Below, piece after piece: positions 45,102 to 59,000 of a DNA stretch of 64,000 nucleotides. How positions within the stretch are numbered: the stretch's first letter is position 1; each line of letters opens with the position of its first letter. The notes below the pieces were generated by a model that searched no databases, was not told where the DNA came from, and worked only from the letters and a program-made list of their open reading frames with translations. This DNA comes from Nitrosomonadales bacterium. GTDB lineage: Bacteria > Pseudomonadota > Gammaproteobacteria > Burkholderiales > SG8-39. Location of the stretch: assembly GCA_005240145.1 (NCBI GenBank), contig SBAS01000021.1:22949-86948 (forward strand). The letters are read 5' to 3'. A program made the position numbers and the translations under genes.

Positions 45102-45971
45102 CTACCGGGTCAGCGCCGCGACTTCGGCCGCGAAATCCGACTTCTTCCTCTCGATGCCCTCGCCCACCACGAGGAAGCGGTAGCCGAGGACCTTGGCTTT
45201 CTTCGCCGCAAGCATTTTCTCCACGCTCTGCTTGTCGTCCTTGATGAACGGCTGGCCGAGCAGCGTGCTCTCGGCGAGGAATTTGCCCAGTCCGCCATCG
45301 ACCATCTTGGTGACGATCTCGGCCGGCTTGCCGGACTCCTTGGCACGGGCGGCAAGAATGCCGCGCTCCCGCTCGACAATATCGGCGGGCACCTCGGCCC
45401 TGGTCAGGTAGGCGGGCCTTGAGAATGAAATGTGCATGGCGATATCGCGCCCGACCTCGTCGGCGCCTTCGTACTCGACCAGCACGCCGATGCGGCCGGA
45501 ATGGACGTACTGCGACAGCTTCGCGGGGGAATTTGACTGCACCTGCATCTGCGAAAAGCGCCGGATGGAGATGTTCTCGTTGATTTTCTGCACCAGGTCC
45601 TGGCGCTGGGTCTCGACGCCCGGATAGGCGATCAGCGCAGCGAGGTCGGCCGGATTCCTGGTGGCGACGTGCTCGGCCAGCACCCGCGCATAGGCGACGA
45701 AATCGTCGTTCTTGGCAACGAAGTCGGTTTCGCAGTTGAGCTCGACGAGCGAGCCGAGCTTCGCATCCGGCGACAGGTACGCGCCGATGACGCCTTCGGC
45801 GGCGATTCTGCCTGCGATCTTGCCCGCCTTGGCGCCACTCTTGATGCGCAGCAGCTCCTCGGCCTTCTTCAGGTCGCCGCCGGCTTCGGTCAGCGCCTTC
45901 TTGCATTCCATCATTCCGAGCCCGGTCAGCTCGCGCAATTCCTTCACCAGGCTCGCGGTAATTTCAGCCAT
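45102..45971 (-). CDS. tsf: elongation factor Ts
   Basis: [45 protein letters not shown]. Confidence 0.97.
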   Translation of the reverse strand: MAEITASLVKELRELTGLGMMECKKALTEAGGDLKKAEELLRIKSGAKAGKIAGRIAAEGVIGAYLSPDAKLGSLVELNCETDFVAKNDDFVAYARVLAEHVATRNPADLAALIAYPGVETQRQDLVQKINENISIRRFSQMQVQSNSPAKLSQYVHSGRIGVLVEYEGADEVGRDIAMHISFSRPAYLTRAEVPADIVERERGILAARAKESGKPAEIVTKMVDGGLGKFLAESTLLGQPFIKDDKQSVEKMLAAKKAKVLGYRFLVVGEGIERKKSDFAAEVAALTR

Positions 45972-46003
45972 ACGATGCTTCCGTCCTTTGCAGATTCAGA
46001 TTG

Positions 46004-46029
46004 AAAAAAAGGGGCCGCGAGGCCCCTTT
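46004..46029 (-). terminator. intrinsic terminator/attenuator between rpsB and tsf
   Basis: On - strand AAAGGGGCC-TCGC-GGCCCCTTT followed by TTTT. Confidence 0.75.
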
Positions 46030-46052
46030 CACCACGGCGGGAACCCTGCCGC

Positions 46053-46799
46053 TCAAGCCGCGCCCTCTTCGTTCACTTCGACGAACTCGTCGCGCGAGGC
46101 TGCCACGACCTCTTCCACCGCCTGCGAACGGCCTTCGAGCACCGCATCGGCCATGCCGCGCGCATAGAGGCGGATCGCTCCGCTCGAATCGTCGTTGCCC
46201 GGAATGACGTAGGCGATCTTGTCCGGGGAATGGTTGGTGTCGATCACCGCCACGACCGGAATGCCGAGCTTGACGGCTTCGGTCACCGCGCCCTTGTGGT
46301 AACCGACGTCGATGATGAACAGCGCATCGGGCAGGCCGGCGAGATCCTTGATGCCGCCGAGCGAGCGCTGCAGCTTGACCAGTTCGCGCTGGATGCCGAG
46401 GGCCTCCTTCTTCGACAGCCGCTCGAGCGTGCCGTCCTCGATCATGCCTTCCATCTCCTTCAGACGCTTGATCGACTGCTTCACCGTCTTGAAGTTCGTC
46501 AGCATGCCGCCGAGCCAGCGGTGATCCACGTACGGCATGCCGCAGCGCACGGCCTCCTCGTGCAGGATCTCGCGCGCCTGGCGTTTGGTGCCGACGAAGA
46601 GAATGCTGCCCTTGTTGGCCGTCAATTGACGCACGAACTTGAGCGCTTCCTGGTACAGCGCCAGGGTTTTCTCCAGATTGATGATGTGAATCTTGTTGCG
46701 ATGGCCGAAGATGTACGGCGCCATCTTCGGATTCCAATAGCGGGTTTGATGGCCGAAATGGACCCCCGCCTCCAGCATTTGACGCATTGTTACGGACAT
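46053..46799 (-). CDS. rpsB: 30S ribosomal protein S2
   Basis: [45 protein letters not shown]. Confidence 0.97.
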   Translation of the reverse strand: MSVTMRQMLEAGVHFGHQTRYWNPKMAPYIFGHRNKIHIINLEKTLALYQEALKFVRQLTANKGSILFVGTKRQAREILHEEAVRCGMPYVDHRWLGGMLTNFKTVKQSIKRLKEMEGMIEDGTLERLSKKEALGIQRELVKLQRSLGGIKDLAGLPDALFIIDVGYHKGAVTEAVKLGIPVVAVIDTNHSPDKIAYVIPGNDDSSGAIRLYARGMADAVLEGRSQAVEEVVAASRDEFVEVNEEGAA

Positions 46800-46901
46800 G
46801 AACACTCCAAAGTTTAGGGTTAGTGTCTGCCGCTCCGGTCAATTGCACCCCATGGGGGCACCCTAAGCGCCGGGCGGGAAATTTGTCCACGGCAACGGCC
46901 G

Positions 46902-46928
46902 TTGGACAGCCATAAATTCTAGCATAAT
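46902..46928 (+). promoter_or_regulatory. candidate sigma70-like promoter for map
   Basis: TTGGAC-15-CATAAT upstream of the map ATG; short spacer. Confidence 0.3.
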
Positions 46929-46950
46929 CAGGGCTTTTCCCGGGTAATGA

Positions 46951-47739
46951 ATGTCCGTCACGCTCAAGAATGCCGAAGAGGTCGAGAAAATGCGGGTCGC
47001 GGGCCGGCTCGCCTCGGAGGTGCTCGACTACATCGCCCCGCAAGTGAGGGCCGGGGTCACCACGGGCAAGCTGAACGACCTCTGCCACGCCTACATGGTC
47101 GAGGTGCAGGGAACCACTCCGGCGCCGCTGAACTACGCCCCGCCCGGGTACAAGCCGTTCCCCAAGTCCATCTGCACCTCGGTGAACCACCAGGTCTGCC
47201 ACGGCATCCCGGGCGAGCGCGTGCTCAAGCACGGTGACATCCTGAACATCGACGTGACCGTCATCAAGGACGGCTTTCATGGCGACTCGAGCCGCATGTT
47301 CCACGTCGGCGAGCCGGGGATCCAGGCGCGTCGTCTGGTGGAGGTGACCTACGAGTGCATGTGGCGCGGCATCGCAAACGTGCGCCCCGGGGCGCGGCTC
47401 GGGGACATCGGCGCCGCGATCCAGGCGCATGCCGAGCAACACGGCTACTCCATCGTGCGCGAATTCTGCGGCCACGGTATCGGGCGCAAGTTCCACGAGG
47501 AGCCGCAAGTCCTGCATTACGGCAAATCTGGCACCGGCCTGCGGCTCGAACCGGGCATGACCTTCACCATCGAACCGATGATCAACGCCGGCAAGTCCGG
47601 CATCCGCGAACTGGCTGACGGGTGGACCATCGTCACCAAGGATCACAGCCTTTCGGCGCAGTGGGAGCACACCGTGCTGGTGACTGACGCGGGCTATGAA
47701 GTCCTCACGGTCTCCGCCGGCACGCCCCCGTCGCCGTGA
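46951..47739 (+). CDS. map: type I methionine aminopeptidase
   Basis: SICTSVNHQVCHGIPGERVLKHGDILNIDVTVIKDGFHGDSSRMF, GHGIGRKFHEEP. Confidence 0.97.
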   Translation: MSVTLKNAEEVEKMRVAGRLASEVLDYIAPQVRAGVTTGKLNDLCHAYMVEVQGTTPAPLNYAPPGYKPFPKSICTSVNHQVCHGIPGERVLKHGDILNIDVTVIKDGFHGDSSRMFHVGEPGIQARRLVEVTYECMWRGIANVRPGARLGDIGAAIQAHAEQHGYSIVREFCGHGIGRKFHEEPQVLHYGKSGTGLRLEPGMTFTIEPMINAGKSGIRELADGWTIVTKDHSLSAQWEHTVLVTDAGYEVLTVSAGTPPSP

Positions 47740-50285
47740 CAGTAGATGCGCTGCGAGCCGCGCTGCGCAAGTCACGCGAGGCGTTGCGTGATGCCTACCT
47801 CGCGGGCAAATCGGCAAACTGGCTGCTGCGCGCCCATGCGCACCTGATCGACGGGACCCTGCAGGAACTCTGGCGCGCGCATGGACCGGCCAAGGGCATG
47901 GCGCTGGTGGCCACCGGCGGCTATGGCCGCGGCGAGCTGTTCCCCCGCTCTGACGTGGATGTGCTCGTACTGCTCACGGACGAACTGTCGGCGGGCGAGC
48001 GCGAACGCGTGGAGCGGCTGATTGGAATGTTCTGGGACGTGGGGCTGGAGATCGGCCACAGCGTGCGCAGCGTGGATGCTTGCGTCGAGCTCGCCCGCTC
48101 CGATATCACCATCGAGACTTCCCTCATGGAGGCGCGGCCCATCGCGGGCAACGCCGCATTGTTCCGGCGCCTGGCCAGGACGATCGCCAAGAACACCGAT
48201 CCGGCGGCGTTCCTGAAGGCGAAGAAGCTCGAGCAGGAACAACGCCACGCCAAGCACAACGATACGCCCTTCGCGCTGGAGCCGAACCTGAAGGAAGCAC
48301 CGGGCGGGCTGCGCGACCTGCAGGTCATCCGCTGGATCGCGCAGGCGTCGGGCATCGGCAAGCACTGGCGCGGCCTCGCCGGGCGCGGACTTCTGCAATA
48401 TGGCGAAGCGCGGCGCCTCGCCCGTCACGAGACCTTGTTGCAGGATCTGCGCGTGCGCCTGCATTACCTCGCCGGGCGGCGCGAGGACCGGATCGCTTTC
48501 GACTACCAGGACGCGCTGGCGCTGCAGTGCGGCTACACGGCGCGGCCGTCGCGCCGCGCCAGCGAACAGCTGATGCAGGTCTACTACCGCAACGCGAAGG
48601 CGATCACGCAGCTGAATACGATCCTCCTGCAGAACCTGGAGGCGCGGCTCATGCCGGCGCCGGAAGCGGCGCCGCGCATCCTGAACGAACGTTTCCAGGC
48701 GCGCGGCACGCTGCTCGAGGCGCGGCGCGAGGACCTGTTCGAGCGCGAACCGAAGGCCATCCTGGAGAGCTTCCTGCTCATGCAGCAGCACGCGGACCTG
48801 CGCGGCATGAATGCCGCCACGCTGCGCGCACTGTGGCGCGCGCGCGGCCGGCTGGATGCGCGGCTGCGCCGCGATCCGCTGGCGCGGCTCCTCTTCGTGC
48901 AGATCCTGCAACAGCCGCGCGGCATCGTGCATGAATTCCGCCGCATGAACCGTTACGACGTGCTGGGCGGCTACCTGCCAGAGTTCGGACGCATCGTCGG
49001 CCAGATGCAGCACGATCTGTACCACGTCTACACCGTCGACCAGCACATCCTGATGGTGCTGAGAAACCTGCGCCGCTTCACCATGCCGGAGTTCGCGCAC
49101 GAATTTCCCCTCTGCAGCCAGCTCGTGAGCGGTTTCGAGAACCACTGGCTGCTGTACGTCGCGGCGCTCTACCACGACATCGCCAAGGGCCGCGGCGGCG
49201 ACCATTCGACGCTTGGCACCGTGGACGCGCGGCGCTTCTGCCGGCGCCACGGCCTGACCCCGGAAGACACCGGCCTGGTCGCGTTTCTCGTCGAGCATCA
49301 CCTGACCATGTCGTCGGTGGCGCAGAAGCAGGACGTGGACGATCCCGCAGTGGCGCGCGCGTTCGCGGCAAAAGTCGGCAGCGAGCGGCGGCTGGTGGCC
49401 CTGTACCTGCTGACGGTGGCCGACATCCGCGGCACCAGCCCGAAGGTCTGGAACGGCTGGAAAGCCAAGCTGCTGGAGGACCTGTTTCGCATGGCGCGCC
49501 GCGTGCTCACGGGCGAAGCGCCGGCGCTGGATACCGCGGTGGCGGAGAAACAGGCCGAAGCCGCCCGCCTGTTGCGCCTCTACGCGCTGTCGGACGCGGT
49601 CAAGGAGCGCTTCTGGGCCAACCTGGACACGACCTATTTCCTGCGCCATGACGCGCAGGAGATCGCCTGGCAGACGCGCAACCTGCACTACCGGGTGGAT
49701 ACCGCCGTTCCGGTGGTGCGCGCGCGGCTGGCGCCGTTCGGCGAGGGCGTGCAGGTGATGATCTACACGCCGGACCGCGAAGCGTTGTTCGCGCGCATCT
49801 GCGGCTATTTCGAGCGCGCCGGCTTCAACATCGTCGAGGCGAAAGTGCATACGACGCGCAACGGTTACGCGCTCGATACTTTCATGGTCATGGGCAAGGG
49901 GCCCGGCGCCCATTATCGTGACCTGATGGCTGCGATCGAAAGCGAACTCGCCGCCGAACTGCGATCGGAAGCGCCGCTGCGCGCCCCGGGCGGCGGCCGC
50001 GTCTCGCGCCGCGTGCGCCATTTTCCGATTCCGCCGGCGGTCCAGGTTCTTCCCGATGAACGCGGCGCCTATCACTCGCTCAACGTCGTCGCGAGCGACC
50101 GCCCCGGCCTGCTCTACGGCGTCGCGCGCCGGCTGGCGAGCTACCACCTCAGCCTGCACTCGGCCAAGATCACCACGCTGGGCGACCGCGCCGAAGACGT
50201 GTTCCTCGTCTCGGGTCCGGCGCTGGCCGATGCGAAGGCCGTGCTCAAGCTGGAGCAGGAACTGCTGGCCGAGCTGCAGATCTGA
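47736..50285 (+). CDS. glnD: [protein-PII] uridylyltransferase
   Basis: GGYGRGELFPRSDVDVLVL, EAPGGLRDLQVIRW, HD domain YHDIAKGRGGDHS, C-terminal ACT domains. Confidence 0.96.
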   Translation: MTVDALRAALRKSREALRDAYLAGKSANWLLRAHAHLIDGTLQELWRAHGPAKGMALVATGGYGRGELFPRSDVDVLVLLTDELSAGERERVERLIGMFWDVGLEIGHSVRSVDACVELARSDITIETSLMEARPIAGNAALFRRLARTIAKNTDPAAFLKAKKLEQEQRHAKHNDTPFALEPNLKEAPGGLRDLQVIRWIAQASGIGKHWRGLAGRGLLQYGEARRLARHETLLQDLRVRLHYLAGRREDRIAFDYQDALALQCGYTARPSRRASEQLMQVYYRNAKAITQLNTILLQNLEARLMPAPEAAPRILNERFQARGTLLEARREDLFEREPKAILESFLLMQQHADLRGMNAATLRALWRARGRLDARLRRDPLARLLFVQILQQPRGIVHEFRRMNRYDVLGGYLPEFGRIVGQMQHDLYHVYTVDQHILMVLRNLRRFTMPEFAHEFPLCSQLVSGFENHWLLYVAALYHDIAKGRGGDHSTLGTVDARRFCRRHGLTPEDTGLVAFLVEHHLTMSSVAQKQDVDDPAVARAFAAKVGSERRLVALYLLTVADIRGTSPKVWNGWKAKLLEDLFRMARRVLTGEAPALDTAVAEKQAEAARLLRLYALSDAVKERFWANLDTTYFLRHDAQEIAWQTRNLHYRVDTAVPVVRARLAPFGEGVQVMIYTPDREALFARICGYFERAGFNIVEAKVHTTRNGYALDTFMVMGKGPGAHYRDLMAAIESELAAELRSEAPLRAPGGGRVSRRVRHFPIPPAVQVLPDERGAYHSLNVVASDRPGLLYGVARRLASYHLSLHSAKITTLGDRAEDVFLVSGPALADAKAVLKLEQELLAELQI

Positions 50286-50288
50286 GCG

Positions 50289-50822
50289 CTAATCCTCGCG
50301 CGGCAGGTCCTGGCCTGGAAACAGAGCCTCGTTGAAACCGAATTTCGCCAGGTCGCGGATGCGCATCGGGTAGAGGATGCCGTCGAGGTGGTCGCATTCG
50401 TGCTGCACCACGCGCGCGTGAAAGCCTGAGACGCTGCGCTCGAAACGCCGGCCCTGTTCATCGCAGCCCGCGTAACGCAGGCTGGACCAGCGCGGCACCC
50501 AGCCGCGCATGCCCGGCACCGAAAGGCAGCCTTCCCAGCCCTCTTCCATCTCGTCGCCTAACGGCGTGATCTCCGGGTTGATGAGAACGGTGTCGGGCAC
50601 TTCCTCGACGTCCGGGTAGCGCGGGTTGGCCGTGACGCCGAAAATTACGACGCGCAGGCTGACGCCGATCTGCGGCGCGGCGAGCCCCGCGCCATTCAGA
50701 TGCGCCATGGTGTCGCGCATGTCTGCGAGCAGTTGTTTTAATTCTTCCGAATGAAAATCATGAACGGGAGAGGCAATGGCAAGCAGCCTGGGGTCTCCCA
50801 TACGAAGCACGTCGCGGATCAT
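50289..50822 (-). CDS. def: peptide deformylase
   Basis: [35 protein letters not shown]. Confidence 0.96.
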   Translation of the reverse strand: MIRDVLRMGDPRLLAIASPVHDFHSEELKQLLADMRDTMAHLNGAGLAAPQIGVSLRVVIFGVTANPRYPDVEEVPDTVLINPEITPLGDEMEEGWEGCLSVPGMRGWVPRWSSLRYAGCDEQGRRFERSVSGFHARVVQHECDHLDGILYPMRIRDLAKFGFNEALFPGQDLPRED

Positions 50823-51556
50823 GCTGCGGCCAGCTTCTCGAGGATGCGCCGCACCCGCTGCATCGCCTGTTCCACGACTGCCTCGATCGCCGCGAGCGAG
50901 ATGGCGTGGGCGCTGTCGCCCTTCCCGGCCGCGTGGTTGGCGACGACGTTGATCGCGGCGTATTCGAGCCCCGCTTCCCGGGCCAAGGCCGCTTCCGGCA
51001 TGCCGGTCATGCCCACCAGGTCTGCGCCATCGCGCTCCATGCGTGCGATTTCCGCCGCGGTTTCCAGGCGCGGCCCTTGCGTGGCGCCGTAGCAGCCGCC
51101 GTCGGCGATCGCCTCGCCGCAGGCTTTTGCCGCAGCCAGGATGTCCTTGCGCAATGCCGCTGCGTATGGCGCGGTGAAGTCGATATGCGTAACCTTGGCG
51201 CCGGCCCCTTCGTAGAACGTTGAGGCGCGGCCCCAGGTGTAGTCGATGATCTGGTCCGGCACCACCAGCACTCCCGGCCCGAAATCGCGCCGGATGCCTC
51301 CCACGGTGGCGACGGCGGCGATGCGTTTCGCGCCGGCATCCTTCAGCGCCTGGATGTTGGCGCGGTAGTTCACCTGGTGCGGCGGGATGCTGTGTGCGTC
51401 GCCGTGCCTCGCGAGGAAGACGATTTCCCTGCCGCCGATCCGGCCCAGAGTCAGCGAAGCGGACGGTTCGCCATACGCCGTGCGTACTGACTTGGAGCGC
51501 ATTCCTTCCAGCCCAGGAAGACGGGACAGTCCGCTGCCGCCGAGGATCGCGAGCAT
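50819..51556 (-). CDS. S-methyl-5'-thioinosine (or 5'-methylthioadenosine) phosphorylase
   Basis: [81 protein letters not shown]. Confidence 0.85.
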   Translation of the reverse strand: MLAILGGSGLSRLPGLEGMRSKSVRTAYGEPSASLTLGRIGGREIVFLARHGDAHSIPPHQVNYRANIQALKDAGAKRIAAVATVGGIRRDFGPGVLVVPDQIIDYTWGRASTFYEGAGAKVTHIDFTAPYAAALRKDILAAAKACGEAIADGGCYGATQGPRLETAAEIARMERDGADLVGMTGMPEAALAREAGLEYAAINVVANHAAGKGDSAHAISLAAIEAVVEQAMQRVRRILEKLAAA

Positions 51557-52104
51557 CAGCCTTCCCGCATTGCCCTGATCTCGGGCAGGTTGCGCCAGTA
51601 GCCCTTCGCGTCCATGCCGCAGCCAAAAACAAATCGGTCGGGGATGCGCAGGCCGACGAAATCCGCCGCCAGCGGCTTCTTTCCCGGCAGCATTTTCTCC
51701 ACCAGCACGGCGCAGGCGAAACTCTTCGCCCCCAGCGCCATCACCCGGTCGCGAATCGCGCCCATGGTCTGCCCGCCGTCGAGAATGTCGTCCAGCACCA
51801 GGACCGCCCGTCCGCGCACGTCTTTCGGCGGTTCGATGCGCCACTCGATGCCACCGCCCTTGGTCGCGGCGCCGTAGCGCGAAGCGTGGATGTAATCCAG
51901 GTCGAGTGGCAGGCGCAGCCGCGGCAGCAACTGGCCGGCGAACACCACGGCGCCGCCCATGACCACCAGCACGAGCGGATACCGGTCGTTGAATCCGGCC
52001 TGGATTTCGGCGGCAACCTTTGCAATTGCCGCCTCGACTTCCGCGGCGCTCGAGATGAGGTCCGAGTTCTCGAGAAAATCCCAGGATGACTGCAGGTCCG
52101 GCAC
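51556..52104 (-). CDS. hpt: hypoxanthine-guanine phosphoribosyltransferase
   Basis: PRT motif [37 protein letters not shown]. Confidence 0.9.
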   Translation of the reverse strand: MPDLQSSWDFLENSDLISSAAEVEAAIAKVAAEIQAGFNDRYPLVLVVMGGAVVFAGQLLPRLRLPLDLDYIHASRYGAATKGGGIEWRIEPPKDVRGRAVLVLDDILDGGQTMGAIRDRVMALGAKSFACAVLVEKMLPGKKPLAADFVGLRIPDRFVFGCGMDAKGYWRNLPEIRAMREG

Positions 52105-52105
52105 G

Positions 52106-52972
52106 TCAGCGTCCCCGGCGCTCGAGGAATGCGGAAAAATCCTTGCCTACTTCCGCGTGCCGCAGCCCGTACTCGACGGTGGCCTTCAGGTAACCCAGCT
52201 TGCTGCCGCAGTCATAGCGCGTGCCCTTGATGCGCATGGCCAGTACCCGTTCGCGCGCCAGCAGCCCCGCGATCGCGTCGGTGAGCTGTATCTCTCCGCC
52301 GCGGCCAGGCTTAGCATTGGCGAGCAGGTCGAAAATGGCGGGCGTCAGCACGTAGCGCCCGACCACGCCCAGCGTCGATGGGGCGTCCTTGGGCGCGGGC
52401 TTCTCGACGATGGCGCTGATCTGCGTCACCGCCGCCTTCGGGTCGGCGGGGCTGACGATGCCGTAGCTTCCGGTGCGCTCGCGCGGTATGTCCTCGACAC
52501 CCAGTAGAGAACACCTCTTCTTGTCGTACTGCGCCGCCATCGCGGCCAGCGTGGGCGGATCCGCGTCGATGAGGTCGTCGGCCAGCAGCACCGCGAACGG
52601 TTCGTCGCCAACCACGGCGCGTGCGCAAAGTACAGCGTGTCCGAGGCCCAGCGGCTCGGCCTGGCGGATGTAGATGCACTGGCATCCCGGCGGCAGCACC
52701 GTGCGTGCGATCGCCAGCAGCTCGCGCTTTCCCGCGAGCGCGCTCTCCAGTTCGGGATTCAGGTCGAAATGGTCTTCAATGGCGCGCTTGTTGCGGCCGG
52801 TGACGAAAATCATGTCGGTGATGCCGGCGGCAGCGGCCTCCTCCACCGCGTACTGGATCAGCGGCTTGTCGACGATCGGCAGCATTTCCTTGGGGCTGGC
52901 CTTGGTGGCCGGCAGGAAGCGGCTGCCCAGGCCCGCCACGGGGAATACCGCCTTGGTGATTTTCCTTTGCAT
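52106..52972 (-). CDS. galU: UTP--glucose-1-phosphate uridylyltransferase
   Basis: [40 protein letters not shown]. Confidence 0.97.
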   Translation of the reverse strand: MQRKITKAVFPVAGLGSRFLPATKASPKEMLPIVDKPLIQYAVEEAAAAGITDMIFVTGRNKRAIEDHFDLNPELESALAGKRELLAIARTVLPPGCQCIYIRQAEPLGLGHAVLCARAVVGDEPFAVLLADDLIDADPPTLAAMAAQYDKKRCSLLGVEDIPRERTGSYGIVSPADPKAAVTQISAIVEKPAPKDAPSTLGVVGRYVLTPAIFDLLANAKPGRGGEIQLTDAIAGLLARERVLAMRIKGTRYDCGSKLGYLKATVEYGLRHAEVGKDFSAFLERRGR

Positions 52973-52977
52973 CGTGC

Positions 52978-56056
<3,079 letters not shown>

Positions 56057-56096
56057 GGCCGGGTCATGTGACGCGCCAGGGCCGCCCAGGCAAGCC

Positions 56097-59000
56097 TCAG
56101 GCGGCGAGCTCCTCCCGGATGCGCAGCGCTTCCTCGATGTCCACCGCGACCACCCGGGAAACGCCGGATTCGGGCATCGTGACGCCGATCAACTGAGTCG
56201 CCATCTCCATGGTGATCTTGTTGTGGCTGATGAAAAGAAACTGGGTCTGCGTGGACATCTTGCGCACCAGGTCGCAGAAACGGGTGGTGTTGCTGTCGTC
56301 CAGCGGCGCGTCGACCTCGTCGAGCAGGCAGAACGGCGCCGGGTTGAGCTGGAACATGGCGAAGACGAGGGAGATCGCCGTCAGGGCCTTTTCCCCGCCG
56401 GAGAGCAGGTGGATGCTGGTATTGCGTTTGCCCGGCGGATGCGCCATGACCTGCACGCCGGCATCAAGGATTTCTTCGCCGGTCATGACCAGTTTCGCAT
56501 CGCCGCCGCCGAACAGCACGGGAAACAGCGAACCGAAATGGCGGTTCACGCTGTCGAAAGTCTGCCGCAGCAGTTCGCGCGACTCGCGGTCTATGCGCCG
56601 GATCGCGTCTTCCAGCGTCGTCACGGCCTCCTCCAGGTCCGCCGACTGCGCATCGAGGAACCCCTTGCGCTCGCGCGCCGCAGCCAGTTCGTCCAGCGCC
56701 ACCAGGTTCACCGCGCCGAGGTCGTTCACCGCCTGGGTGAGTCGCGTGATCTCACCCTGCAGCGTGGATGGCCTGGGCGCGTCTTCCGCCCCCGCGGCAA
56801 GGCGCGCCTCGTCCGCGGAAGCCTCCTGCAACTGCAATTCGTACTGGTCGTGGTTGATTTGCGCCGCCTGCTCTTTGAGACGCAGATCATTGACTCGATC
56901 GCGCAGCGGCGCAATCGAATTCTCGATCTTGAGGCGCTCTTCTTCCAGGGTACGCAGGGCACCGGCGGCGTCCTCCACCGTTTCGCGCGCGCGCGCCAGC
57001 GTCTTTTCGCACCCCATCCTCAACTCTGCTGCCGCGTCCAGGGCGGCGCGCACCGCGGGCACCGGATCGACGGCAAGCTCTTCGGTCAGGCGGGCGACTT
57101 CCACTTCGGCATGGCCGATCTGCTGGTCGATCATGCGCACCGAATTGTCGATCTCGGCGATCTTCGCCGTCACCTCGCGTTCGCCGAAGGCCGCGTCCTG
57201 CGCTTCGCGCTCGGCCTGCTGCGTGCTGACGCGCTGACCGGCAAGCGCGGTTTCGGCCGCGACGTAGCTCGCCCGCACGGTTTCCAGCTTGTCCTTCGCG
57301 GCGCGGATTTCGTCGCCGATGCGCGTCACCGCCGCGCTTGCTTCGGCGAGCCGCGCGCCATCGCGCGCCGCCTCCTCCCCGATGTGGCCGATTTCCTCGC
57401 GGATCTGCGCGGTGCGCTCGCGGTAGCGCTCCAGCGCCTGCCCCTGCTTGAGGGCTTCGATCTGGGCGTCGTGCTTCTCCTGTTGCCTGGCTGCGACCGC
57501 TTCCCTCGCCTGCTCGAGGGCAGCATTGCGCTCGGCAAGCAGGTTTTCGATGCGTTTCGCCTCAGCTGCTGCTGCTTCGGCTCGCTTTGCCAGGCCCTGG
57601 CAGCGTTCTTCGAGGCTCTCAATCTCGGACTGGCGCGCGAGGATGCCGGCATCGGCGGAATCCGGTGCATGGAAGCTCAATGTATGGCGGGTGAACTGAT
57701 CGCCTTCCCGATTCACCAGGCAGGTCCCGGCCGGCAACGCTGCGCGCTGCTCCGCGGTGGGCCTGCCCTCGACGGCGTAGACGCCCACGAACCAGTCGGC
57801 GAGCGCTCCGGCGAGCCTGCCATCGATCGCGTGCACCTTGTCCTGCAGTGGGATAAGGCCCAGCAATGCAGGCGCGGCTGCGGACGCATCGGCCGGTCCC
57901 GGACTGAACAAGCTTGCCTTCACCGGCGGCCGGTCCGACCCAAGGGCGCCGCTATTCGCCAGCTCGAGTGCATGCAGGCGCTCGCGCAGCACCGATTCCA
58001 CCGCGGTTTCCCAGCCATGGTCGATGCGGATTTTCTGCCAGAAGCGCGGCAGGGCCGCGAGCTGGTGCCGTTCCAGCCACTCGTGCAAGGGCGCTTCTTC
58101 TTCCGCGGCGGCCTGGACCTGCTTCAGGGTAGCGAGTTGCGCAGCTGCCGCGGTGTGCTCCCTGCTCGCTTCGGCATCCGCTTCCGCGGCGGCGGCGCTG
58201 CTCGCAGCGAGCGCCACGGTCTCGGCTTCAAGGGCGTCCAGGCCGGCTTGCGCCTCGGCGAGCGCGCGATCGTACGTGGCGACGCGTTCGTTGGCGACGT
58301 TGGTGCCGGCTGAATCCGGTTCGGCCAGCGATTGCAACTCGGCCTCCAGCCGCTCGCGCCGCTGCGACAACGACCGCAGGTTGCTTTCCAGGTGCGCAAC
58401 CTTCTGCTGTTCGAGCAGCAACCGGCTCTCGGCCTGCAGCAGCCTGCTGCGCGAGTCGTTGAGCTGCTCCTGGCTCGCGCGGTAGGCGCTTTCGGATTCC
58501 GGCAGGCGGGCGTTCTGCGCCGCCAAGCTCGCTTGCGCATTGGCGACGCGCTGCTTCGCGCCGCCGGAGCGCGCAGCCCACATGTGCAGCGCCTGGGTCA
58601 GTTGCGAGCGCTGCTCGCGCCACGAGGCGAGCTGCGACCGGCGCTCGGTATGCTGGCTCTCCAGGCGGTAGCGGCTCTCTTCCACGTGCCGCAACTCGGA
58701 TTCGTGCTTCGCCACCTCGGCGTTCGCCCCGTACACGGCGGCCTGCGCCGCGTTGAGGCCGTCGCCGGCGGCGAAGTGCGCGACGCGCGCGGTCTCCGCC
58801 CTGCTCTCCACCTCGCGCAGCCGCGCGGTGCCGGCTTCGGCCTCGTTGCTGAGGCTGGATATTTCCTTGGCATGCCTGGCACGGTCGGCCGCGGCGTCCT
58901 TGCGCCGCAGGAACCACAGCAGGTGCTGCTTGAACTGCTGTTCCTCGCGCAGCGCCTTGTATTGCGAGGCGATCTCGGCCTGCCCTTCGAGCTTCTCGAT

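Noticed and set aside
45085-45906. N-terminal extension of the 44371-45906 ORF
   Set aside because: Frame-shifted shadow of tsf; PyrH starts at ATG 45084.
46838-46870. CCCCATGGGG palindrome upstream of rpsB as an S2 leader regulatory RNA
   Set aside because: Only a short palindrome is visible; I could not build a convincing extended structure matching the known rpsB leader by eye.
45964-47817. 617-aa minus-strand ORF
   Set aside because: Spans antisense of map and out-of-frame rpsB; no coherent domain.
47772-50159. 795-aa minus-strand ORF
   Set aside because: Antisense to glnD, which has unmistakable motifs over the whole span.
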